From the NCBI GenBank assembly GCA_031430645.1, contig JANPBY010000193.1, positions 1 through 18,536 on the forward strand: DNA of 18,536 bases. Reading direction: 5' to 3'. The notes under the pieces were generated by a model. That model saw only the letters and a list, made by a program, of their open reading frames with translations, was not told where the DNA came from and made no database searches. Shown here piece after piece: positions 1 to 6,714 of this stretch (positions are counted from its first letter, which is position 1; every line of letters starts with the position of its first letter). The DNA comes from JANPBY01 sp031430645. Its GTDB lineage: Bacteria > Actinomycetota > Actinomycetes > DATJPE01. Position numbers and translations under genes: made by a program.

Positions 1-2638
1 GTTCCAAGGCCTCCGCGCACAGCGCGCGTCGTCCCACCTCGACACAGGCGTCGCGGCCGCGTTCGGCCGTGAGAATGATCTGGTCCGCTGATTGGTCGCT
101 CGGAGGCACCACGAGCGACCGTTGAAGTCGGGGCGCCGCAAAAGAGAGCTCGGACACCACGAACGCGAACCCGCTGCCACCGTCGCTCGTCTCCTTGACG
201 GCCACCCGAAGGGACCGCGTGCCGACGACGGGCAGGGGCAGGGAGACCACGGCGTCGGGGTCGGCCACGGCCACATCAGCGGTGCCGCTGTCCGTTGAGA
301 CGCTGAGCAGCGTCGGGAACGACCCGAACGCATCTCTGCGCAGGACAAGCTGCGCGCTCGAGGCCCGCACCAGCGTGCTCGAACTCACCTGGAGCCACTG
401 TCCGACGGCGCCGCCCTGCTCGGATGAGCTCCAACTCGTCGTGAAATCACCGTCAATGGCGGCCCCAGCCTGCCGTTCCGGGCGGGTGCCACCGGCCGTG
501 CCCGCGTCGGACAGGGACGAGGAGGCGGTGACATTGCCCCCCAAGGGACGAGCGACGGTGCTGAACGCATCAGAGAAGGGCAAGTAGTCGCGCGCCGGGT
601 TATTCAGGCGCAGCGGCTCGCTGACGGTCAGGGCAGCCGAGGCATTGTCATTCACCCGGCCGAAGTCCACCTCCCTGCGGCGGTAGCCGTCGGTGCGGAT
701 GTTCATGGGTGGCCCACGCCCGGACCAGGTCTCGGGCCAGGTCTCAGGAAGATCTCCGGTGAGGACGATCGGACCGCCCGGTATGTTTCCCGCGTCCGCA
801 AGAGCACCAATGCTCTCAGGACCACCGCTCATGACCACGGCCGACGCAAGGGTGGCGGCGCTCACCCGCGGAGCCGCTCCTGCGACCTCAAAAATCTCGA
901 CCGCCCGGTAGGGCAGGTCCAACCCCGCGTCGACCCGCAGTCCCGGGCGGCTCCCTCCACCGACGACACCACCGAAGCCGACGGCTCGACGAACCCCAGG
1001 ACTGCTCGTGAGCGCCTGGTGGACCAGGACCGGCCGAGCCACATCTGCGCGGGCATAGTCCAGATCGTTCCGGACCACCACATAGCGCAGGCCAGCGCGT
1101 CGCAGAAGCGCGCTCAGCCCCTCGCCGCCTTGGCCCCGCGCGAGACGGCGGTCGATCTCGTCGAGCAGCCTGATCGTGCCAGCCGGCGCCAGCGGCACGG
1201 CGTCCCGGACCGTCCACGGCGTACCGGCGAGAGGCTGCAGCGGCTCGTCGCGTGGATCACCCCAGTAAAAGGTCCCGAAGGACGATCCCGGCACAACGAT
1301 TGCCGATCCGTCTCCACGGGTCTCGAGCCAGTTGGCCGTGTCCTTCCAGTATCCAGGCACTTCTGAGAAGGCGCCTCGCGGTGCCAGGACTCCGGTGAGC
1401 AGCGGGCTTGCGGCCCCGAACAGAACCAGAGCAGCCAGCGACCCGGCAAGGGCTGGCAGCGCCGGAGCATCGATGCGCCGTAGGACACGTACCAGCAGGG
1501 GCAGGGCGTGCGCTGAAGCCAACGCCAGCGGAAGGCGGAGCATCGGGTCGAACTTGTGGATGTTGCGGAATGGAGCCAAGGGGCCATCGAGCAGCTCCTG
1601 CGCCCACGCGGCCCAGGGGGCGGCGAGTGGACCCACATGACCGAAGGTCACCGCGACGAGCCCGACGAGCATGCTCAGCACGAGCCAACGACGTTCTGGA
1701 AGATCCCGCCGGGTGAGTCCGAAGATCCCCAGGGAGGCGATCAAGAGCGTGTCCAGCACCACGACCGGAGACGTCACCAGGAGCCAACCACCCCGCCAGA
1801 ACGGACCACTCTCGCCAGCGGAGAACGCCACCCAGTGCGAGGTGCCGCGCACGGTCTCAACGAGCGAGGTCGGCAACGTCGTGACCCTGGCGCTTTCGAT
1901 CCAGTCAAGGAATGGTGGACTGACGGCTCCCAGGAGGACGAGCGGCACCGCCCACCACACACAGGCCGCGACGACTGCTGCGGACCACGCGAGAAGGAAC
2001 CGCAGCCGCAGCCGGCCTCGCTCCCGCGTCAGCAGGTACAGCGCGGCTAGCGGGAGGACGGCGACAGTGGCTGCAGCGTTGACCGCGCCGCAGGCGAGGA
2101 CGGCGAGACCGGATCGGGCAGCCGCTGCACGCTCGCGTCCGCGCATCGTCCCCGTCACCAACGGAAGTACGATCCAGGGAGCCAGGGCCATCGGGAGGGT
2201 CTCAGCGCTGATCGGCCCAAGGGTCGTCAGAAACCTTGGCGAAAGGGCGAACAGCACCCCCGCCGCAAGCCGCGAGTTCGGGGTCCCGATCCCCAGCCTC
2301 TGCGCCAGTTTGGTCACGCCCACGACGGCAACAGACATCAGCAGCGACGCCCAGAGCCGCTGAACCACCCAATCAGGGATTCCCAGCCCGTCACCGAGGG
2401 CGAAGAACGGACCCATGGGGAACAGGTATCCGTAGGCCTGGTTCTGCACCTGTCCCAGCCACCCCTGCGGTTCCCAAAGGTGCAACGCTGCGCTGAGCCA
2501 GCCCACCGGGTCGACCGTGAGGTCGAGCTTGGTGTCGGTCACGACCAGCCCGGGTTCCTGCAAAAAGATGAGACCGGTGAGGACGGAGCAGACGGCCACG
2601 AGCCGCAGCCGTTCCTTCATCGGTGCCTCGGAACTCAC
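1..2638 (-). CDS. aftD: AftD-like alpha-(1->3)-arabinofuranosyltransferase (DUF3367), C-terminus beyond left edge
   Basis: Large polytopic GT-C membrane enzyme expected to transfer arabinofuranose from decaprenyl-phosphate-arabinose to cell-wall arabinan outside the membrane. The frame stays open for 879 codons and runs off the left edge, and the family is about 1,400 residues, so the C-terminal third is missing. The N-terminus has one hydrophobic helix, then a loop reading VVTDTKLDLTVDPVGWLS (about 31-48), WEPQGWLGQVQNQAYGY and PMGPFF, which is the hallmark of the family. Further on are FRNIHKF (357-363), IVVPGSSF and WGDPRDEPLQPL (447-470) and LRYVVVRNDLD (517-527). Near residues 700-740 a discoidin-like carbohydrate-binding segment contains AIDGDFTTSW. 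The GTG start at 2638 shares GTGA with the methyltransferase stop, so translation is probably coupled; an in-frame ATG at 2620 is the alternative. DUF3367 proteins also occur in actinobacteria whose arabinan is poorly studied, so the exact acceptor is uncertain. Confidence 0.85.
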   Translation of the reverse strand, partial: MSSEAPMKERLRLVAVCSVLTGLIFLQEPGLVVTDTKLDLTVDPVGWLSAALHLWEPQGWLGQVQNQAYGYLFPMGPFFALGDGLGIPDWVVQRLWASLLMSVAVVGVTKLAQRLGIGTPNSRLAAGVLFALSPRFLTTLGPISAETLPMALAPWIVLPLVTGTMRGRERAAAARSGLAVLACGAVNAAATVAVLPLAALYLLTRERGRLRLRFLLAWSAAVVAACVWWAVPLVLLGAVSPPFLDWIESARVTTLPTSLVETVRGTSHWVAFSAGESGPFWRGGWLLVTSPVVVLDTLLIASLGIFGLTRRDLPERRWLVLSMLVGLVAVTFGHVGPLAAPWAAWAQELLDGPLAPFRNIHKFDPMLRLPLALASAHALPLLVRVLRRIDAPALPALAGSLAALVLFGAASPLLTGVLAPRGAFSEVPGYWKDTANWLETRGDGSAIVVPGSSFGTFYWGDPRDEPLQPLAGTPWTVRDAVPLAPAGTIRLLDEIDRRLARGQGGEGLSALLRRAGLRYVVVRNDLDYARADVARPVLVHQALTSSPGVRRAVGFGGVVGGGSRPGLRVDAGLDLPYRAVEIFEVAGAAPRVSAATLASAVVMSGGPESIGALADAGNIPGGPIVLTGDLPETWPETWSGRGPPMNIRTDGYRRREVDFGRVNDNASAALTVSEPLRLNNPARDYLPFSDAFSTVARPLGGNVTASSSLSDAGTAGGTRPERQAGAAIDGDFTTSWSSSEQGGAVGQWLQVSSSTLVRASSAQLVLRRDAFGSFPTLLSVSTDSGTADVAVADPDAVVSLPLPVVGTRSLRVAVKETSDGGSGFAFVVSELSFAAPRLQRSLVVPPSDQSADQIILTAERGRDACVEVGRRALCAEALE

Positions 2639-3381
2639 GTCCGCCTCAGCACCAGCGCGAGATTCCACAGCGCAATCTCACGGATGCCGGGGACTGCCGT
2701 GAGCGCATGCGCCCAGCGCGGCAGATAGCGGGGGAAGGCGTCCACCAGCTCCGCGTCCGGACAGTTTCGGGCCCACGCGAGCGCTTCACGTGCCCGAACC
2801 GCGAAGAGACTCTCGCCGAAGACGTTCTTCGGCGGGTGGCCCTGTATGCGCGCATAGCGCTCGGCGGCCCGGGCGCCACCGAGGTAGTGCCACGGAGCGG
2901 TTTCATGCCCACCCCAGGGGCCCCACCAGAGGGTGAAGGAGAGGAACACCACTCCCCCAGGCTTGGTCACCCGCACCATTTCATCGGCCATCGCCCAGGG
3001 CCGGGGAACGTGCTCGAGGACGTTGGAGGAGTAGCACACATCCACAGCCTCTGAGGCAACCGGCAGCTCCATGCCGCTCCCGAGGACCGTGCCAGGACCA
3101 GGTGAAGTCACTGCGGACAGCTCGCCGACGTCGGCGTCGATGGCCAGGTAGCGGGCGCCTGACGCAGAGAAGGCGTCTGCGAAGTACCCGGGGCCGCCTC
3201 CGACGTCCAGGACCGTCGCCCCGCTGAGGTGAACGAAGCCGCTCAGTTGGGTGACCGAGTCGGCTGCGAGCGCGCCATAGAAGCCAGCTGGGTCACTCTG
3301 CTCGGTGCGGAAGGCGCGGAACAGCGCCACGCTGCGGCGCCACGTCGCCTCAGCGTGCGGCACCGGAAGCACGTCAGACAC
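2635..3381 (-). CDS. Class I SAM-dependent methyltransferase (Rv0224c-like)
   Basis: A 248-residue Rossmann-fold methyltransferase. Motif I is VLDVGGGPGY (57-66), the acidic ribose-binding residue is in LAID (Asp82), motif II/III lies around DVCYSSNVLEHV (114-125), and a PGG turn sits at 141-143. The substrate is not readable; the position between a GT4 enzyme and aftD suggests a glycan, a glycolipid or a lipid carrier. Its stop codon overlaps the aftD GTG start (GTGA), so the two are likely one transcript. A TAGCGT box at 3388-3393 lies six bases before the GTG start with no convincing Shine-Dalgarno, consistent with a leaderless message. Order and strands relative to the next two genes match Rv0224c-Rv0225-Rv0226c as I remember them. 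Confidence 0.85.
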   Translation of the reverse strand: MSDVLPVPHAEATWRRSVALFRAFRTEQSDPAGFYGALAADSVTQLSGFVHLSGATVLDVGGGPGYFADAFSASGARYLAIDADVGELSAVTSPGPGTVLGSGMELPVASEAVDVCYSSNVLEHVPRPWAMADEMVRVTKPGGVVFLSFTLWWGPWGGHETAPWHYLGGARAAERYARIQGHPPKNVFGESLFAVRAREALAWARNCPDAELVDAFPRYLPRWAHALTAVPGIREIALWNLALVLRRT

Positions 3382-3387
3382 ACGCGG

Positions 3388-3393
3388 ACGCTA
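3388..3393 (-). promoter_or_regulatory. Candidate -10 box of the methyltransferase-aftD unit (leaderless)
   Basis: TAGCGT on the minus strand fits the actinobacterial TANNNT -10 pattern and ends six bases before the GTG start. Transcription would therefore begin at or next to the start codon. No good -35 hexamer is visible. Confidence 0.4.
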
Positions 3394-3423
3394 CCTGAGG
3401 CAGCGGCCAGGGTCAGGCTCGGT

Positions 3424-3429
3424 TACCGT
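3424..3429 (+). promoter_or_regulatory. Candidate -10 box for the GT4 gene
   Basis: TACCGT fits TANNNT and would place a transcription start near 3436, leaving a leader of about 28 bases that contains GAGG Shine-Dalgarno copies at 3447-3450 and 3453-3456. No clear -35 was found. This 82-base divergent gap (3382-3463) holds the promoters of both flanking genes and no other gene. Confidence 0.3.
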
Positions 3430-3463
3430 GTCGCCGACCGTCAGCCGAGGGTGAGGCCGTGTA

Positions 3464-4729
3464 GTGGACCAGTCGTCTGTGGAGCACCCGGGGTCCGCAG
3501 CGCCGCGCATCCTGCGGGTGGTGTTCTTCAACCGACGTGACACCAGCAATCCAGAGGGTGGCGGGTCTGAGCTCTATGTCGAGGTGATCGCCCGCGCTTT
3601 GGCGGCAGCCGGCCACTCGGTCACTGTCTACTCAGCCGATCATGGTGGCGCGCCAACAGATGACCTCCGCGAAGGCGTCCGCTACGTACGACGCGGCGGC
3701 AAGATCAGCGTCCTGGCGAGGGCCTGGTGGGATCTGCTGCTCCGCAGACTAGGGCCGGTCGACGTGGTCGTCGACGTGCAGAACGGCGTTCCCTTCTTCA
3801 GCCCGCTAGCCACCCGCCGGCCGGTGGTCGCGCTCGTCCATCACGTCCACCGCGAGATGTGGCCGGTCGTATACGGCCCCCGGGGCGCCCGGGTCGGCTG
3901 GTGGCTAGAGTCCTGGGCCGCACCACGCATGTACCGGCACGCACAGTACGTCGCTGTGTCCGAGGCCACCAGGGATGAGCTCGTACAGCTCGGGATTTCA
4001 GCCGGACGCATCGCGGTAGTCCACAACGGGGTGGACCCACCGCGCCGCTCGAGACTCGAGCGCGACCCAGTCCCCACGATCACCGTTCTCGGACGCCTGG
4101 TCCCTCACAAGCAGGTCTCCCACGTGCTGCTGGCCGCCACAGTCCTTCGCGAGGAGTTCCCAGACCTCGCGGTTCGGGTGGTCGGAGATGGCTGGTGGGG
4201 TCCCCGGTTGCTTCAGGAGTGTCAAGACCTGGGGCTCGATGACCTGGTCACCTTCACCGGCTTCGTGGACGAGCAACACAAGAGCGACGAACTGGCCAGA
4301 ACCTGGGTCCTGGCAATCCCGTCGCTCAAGGAGGGCTGGGGGCTGGTCGTGGTTGAGGCTGGTACCTATGGAGTGCCGGCCGTGGGCTACCTGAGCGCGG
4401 CCGGAGTCGCGGAGTCGATCGTCGACGGGGAGACGGGGCTTGTGGTCCGGGGTGGCCCCGACGAGTTCGCGGTGGCACTACGTCGGATCCTGGCCGACTC
4501 AGAACTTCGGGACCGCCTCGGCGTCGCCAGTCGCGTACACGCGGAGCTGTTCTCGTGGCAGCGCACAGTGACCTCGTTCGCGGCAATCGTGGCTGGGGCG
4601 GTTCAACACCAACCGCCGGTGTCCGGGGAGGATGTCGAACCCGACGATGACACTCAATCGGAACTTGGCCTTGGAGGTGCGCTTCGGCGGGTGACTCTCG
4701 ACGGCCCGTCGGGGCCGACCAGCAACTAG
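3464..4729 (+). CDS. GT4-family glycosyltransferase (Rv0225-like)
   Basis: A 421-residue GT-B fold retaining glycosyltransferase, expected at the cytoplasmic side of the membrane using a nucleotide-sugar donor. The N-terminal Rossmann half has the glycine-rich GGGSE (32-36). The C-terminal donor-binding half has VLGRLVPHKQ (208-217), VVGDGWWGP (239-247) and the EX7E motif as E290-GWGLVVV-E298. A tail of about 40 acidic and polar residues (from about 382) looks disordered. The GTG start at 3464 follows GAGG (3453-3456) by seven bases. It is transcribed away from the methyltransferase, and its stop overlaps the convergent miniprotein stop at CTAG. Acceptor and sugar are unknown; context suggests an early step in a lipid-linked glycan that AftD or the GT-C-like protein acts on later. 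Confidence 0.88.
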   Translation: MDQSSVEHPGSAAPRILRVVFFNRRDTSNPEGGGSELYVEVIARALAAAGHSVTVYSADHGGAPTDDLREGVRYVRRGGKISVLARAWWDLLLRRLGPVDVVVDVQNGVPFFSPLATRRPVVALVHHVHREMWPVVYGPRGARVGWWLESWAAPRMYRHAQYVAVSEATRDELVQLGISAGRIAVVHNGVDPPRRSRLERDPVPTITVLGRLVPHKQVSHVLLAATVLREEFPDLAVRVVGDGWWGPRLLQECQDLGLDDLVTFTGFVDEQHKSDELARTWVLAIPSLKEGWGLVVVEAGTYGVPAVGYLSAAGVAESIVDGETGLVVRGGPDEFAVALRRILADSELRDRLGVASRVHAELFSWQRTVTSFAAIVAGAVQHQPPVSGEDVEPDDDTQSELGLGGALRRVTLDGPSGPTSN

Positions 4730-4857
4730 CTGCCGTAAACGACAAGCGGTGCGGTGATGGGCTCGGGTGTCGCGCTGGCGGCCAGCGAGACTCCCGTGAA
4801 AGCCAGGAGGAAGGCCAGCACTGCACCAACGAATAGTGAGATCAGTGCACCGAGCAT
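4726..4857 (-). CDS. Small single-pass membrane or secreted protein, DUF2613-like
   Basis: A 43-residue reading frame. The N-terminal 20 or so residues are a single hydrophobic helix (MLGALISLFVGAVLAFLLAF), followed by a short Ala/Pro-rich segment and the ending VVYGS. This layout (one helix, short extracytoplasmic tail, terminal Tyr-Gly) is that of the DUF2613 small secreted family, whose M. tuberculosis member Rv0236A sits beside aftD. The ATG follows AGAGG by about six bases. Its stop shares CTAG with the stop of the convergent GT4 gene. It lies 42 bases downstream of the GT-C-like gene on the same strand, so it is probably in the same transcript. Function unknown. The family call rests on layout and context, not on an alignment. 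Confidence 0.65.
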   Translation of the reverse strand: MLGALISLFVGAVLAFLLAFTGVSLAASATPEPITAPLVVYGS

Positions 4858-4860
4858 GCC

Positions 4861-4880
4861 GCCTCTTTCCGGGATGAGGC
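4861..4880 (-). promoter_or_regulatory. Small hairpin covering the miniprotein ribosome-binding site
   Basis: On the minus strand GCCTC (4880-4876) pairs with GAGGC (4865-4861) across a 10-base loop. The second arm contains the GAGG that serves as Shine-Dalgarno for the miniprotein. It could hide the site until an upstream ribosome opens it, or simply be chance; the stem is only five pairs. Confidence 0.25.
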
Positions 4881-4899
4881 ACCTAGCCTACCAAGTCAC

Positions 4900-6627
4900 C
4901 TAGGTCCGGGTGCGCAACACCTGGCCTCCAGCCAACGCCACCAGCAACAGTGCCAGCAGATCCACGGAAACGACGGCGGCGGTGCCCGCGCTCCATCCCG
5001 GCCCCGCGGTCGCCCCCGGCACCTGCCACAGGTCGACCGCCGCGTCCGCCGCGATCAGATCTGCGCCGACCAGGAAGCCCGTGGGGACCTCACCCGGGGT
5101 GTCCTTCTCGACCACCACCCAGCCGATGCCGAGTTGAGCAAGCTCCGCGACAGCCGGCGAACCACGGTCGAGCAGCAGCTGCACCTCGACCGCGCGCTCA
5201 TTCTCGGCGCTGACGACCTCGACCTCTCCAGATCGAGCCACCAGGAGTCGACCGTCGACGACGCTGGGTCGCGGGAGCCAGCGGGGCGCAGGGTCAAGGC
5301 TGGTGCGACCGTGGTTGAACCCGAAGGCTCGGAAGGCTCCCCAGGGAAGCACGAGCACATCACCCGGTGCTTGGGACTCGACAAGCTCGCTGCGCACCGA
5401 AGCCCAGGCGGGCGGTAGGTCGACAGGCTCCAGTCGGCCCCAGACTCCCCACGCGAGGTCGGGCAGGACAACCAGCGGGAGGAAGGCGGAACCGACCAGC
5501 ACCGCCCGGGAACCAACTCTGTCGGGCACCCGGTCGGCAAGTCGTTCCGCTGCGAGGGCGACCAGCAGGCTGAGCGGCAACGCCCACAGAGCAACGAACT
5601 TTTGCGAGTCCCGCAACAGGCCACCTGCTGAACTGGTGCCGCTGATCGCCTCGAGCGCACCAGCTCCCCATGTCATGGAGGTCCATAGGGACAGCACAAG
5701 CCCGAGTCCTCCGAGCACAAAAAGAGCGCTGGCCTCGCCGCTCCTCAGCCGCTCCCGGAGGGGGCGAAGTCCATAGATCGCGCCCAGCATCGCGAGCACC
5801 GTCCCGGCCGCGGCTCCCGGTAAGCCGCGGCTGGCCGGCACGACCTCGCTGTTCCAGACACCGCCCAAACCCAGGATGGTGCCAACGACCCCGAGACTGC
5901 CCTCAGCGCGCGCGGCGAAAAGCAGCACTCCCTGGGCTGCCCCAGCGCCTTGGTGCAGGAGCCCAGGGAGCCACCATGGCGCCTCCAGGATGGCTAGCAC
6001 TCCGAGAAGCGCTCCGAGTCGCCACAGTCCGTTCCGGTCCTGCCGACCGTGGCGGTCGCGGCAGGCGACCAGGACAACGATCGCGGCGAGCCCGCTCAGG
6101 AGGCCGGCTGTCGGGACCATCGACCCGACGGCCAGCACGAGAATGAGCCGAGGCCAGGCTCCAGGTCGGCCACGGGCCACGCGTGCCGACCAGAGGACGA
6201 CCCAGGGGAGGCAGGCGTAGCCCAGCAGCAGCCACCAATGACCGAGGACCAGCCGTTCGGCAACAAAGGGGTTCCAGACGAAGGCGGAGGCCGCGACGAC
6301 GCGCGTCAGTCGACGCCGGGTTGGCACCAGGGCAGCCACTCCCAAGCCAGCGACGAGCAGCAGGGTCACGAGCAGCGCCTTCTGAACCCACTGCCCCTCG
6401 ACGAGCTGGGTCAGCGCCACCGTGACCGCTTCGGCTGGCACCGCTCGGGGCAGTGCTTCGCCAAGTCCCAACGAGTCCGGCAGAAGACTCTGCTTCGGGA
6501 CGGCGACCGCGTCGTAGCTCAGCACATAGCCCGGGGCGAGGACGGGAGCCGCGACGACCAAGGTGAGTCCCCCCACCCAAAGCCGTACGACCCAGGAGTC
6601 GCCGGCAGCCGTCTGTTCGGTCGGCAT
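4900..6627 (-). CDS. Polytopic GT-C-like membrane protein (Rv0226c-like)
   Basis: A 575-residue membrane protein with about ten hydrophobic helices in the first 390 residues, a soluble part (about 400-545) and a final helix (about 547-568). An Asp sits just after the first helix (SYDA, Asp39), where GT-C glycosyltransferases carry their catalytic acid. LLRDSQKF (337-344), VLVLPWGAF (424-432) and GWVVVEKD (502-509) match, in order and at similar spacing, three motifs of the AftD-like protein in this window, suggesting shared ancestry. The ATG at 6627 follows AAGGAGG. The open frame continues 107 codons upstream to 6948, but that stretch has no hydrophobic or conserved character and runs into the divergent flippase. 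M. tuberculosis Rv0226c, its likely orthologue, has no settled function to my knowledge. A glycosyltransferase role is inferred. Confidence 0.82.
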   Translation of the reverse strand: MPTEQTAAGDSWVVRLWVGGLTLVVAAPVLAPGYVLSYDAVAVPKQSLLPDSLGLGEALPRAVPAEAVTVALTQLVEGQWVQKALLVTLLLVAGLGVAALVPTRRRLTRVVAASAFVWNPFVAERLVLGHWWLLLGYACLPWVVLWSARVARGRPGAWPRLILVLAVGSMVPTAGLLSGLAAIVVLVACRDRHGRQDRNGLWRLGALLGVLAILEAPWWLPGLLHQGAGAAQGVLLFAARAEGSLGVVGTILGLGGVWNSEVVPASRGLPGAAAGTVLAMLGAIYGLRPLRERLRSGEASALFVLGGLGLVLSLWTSMTWGAGALEAISGTSSAGGLLRDSQKFVALWALPLSLLVALAAERLADRVPDRVGSRAVLVGSAFLPLVVLPDLAWGVWGRLEPVDLPPAWASVRSELVESQAPGDVLVLPWGAFRAFGFNHGRTSLDPAPRWLPRPSVVDGRLLVARSGEVEVVSAENERAVEVQLLLDRGSPAVAELAQLGIGWVVVEKDTPGEVPTGFLVGADLIAADAAVDLWQVPGATAGPGWSAGTAAVVSVDLLALLLVALAGGQVLRTRT

Positions 6628-6714
6628 TCCCCTCCTTACGGCGACGGTCACGCGGCTAGGGTGACGCCGTTGCGGTCGCGACAGAGTAGCCGCGCGGCGT
6701 GAAGGAGGATCGAC
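6628..6714. promoter_or_regulatory. Divergent promoter region between GT-C-like and flippase genes
   Basis: An 87-base gap. For the plus-strand flippase, TAGGGT at 6657-6662 fits a -10 box. For the minus-strand gene, TACTCT at 6688-6683 does. Both genes have strong Shine-Dalgarno sites (GAAGGAGG at 6701-6708 on plus, AAGGAGG at 6637-6631 on minus). The -35 regions are not convincing. Confidence 0.4.

Noticed and set aside
1114..1787. Minus-strand open frames of about 175 codons inside aftD in other frames
   Set aside because: Low-complexity Arg/Ala/Gly translations without motifs; the true frame is open to the window edge and so has no stop inside the window.
195..2363. Several plus-strand open frames of 100-230 codons opposite the aftD-like gene
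   Set aside because: They are shadows of a high-GC gene on the other strand; their translations are Arg/Pro/Ser-rich with no recognisable domains, whereas the minus frame reads a continuous AftD-like protein.
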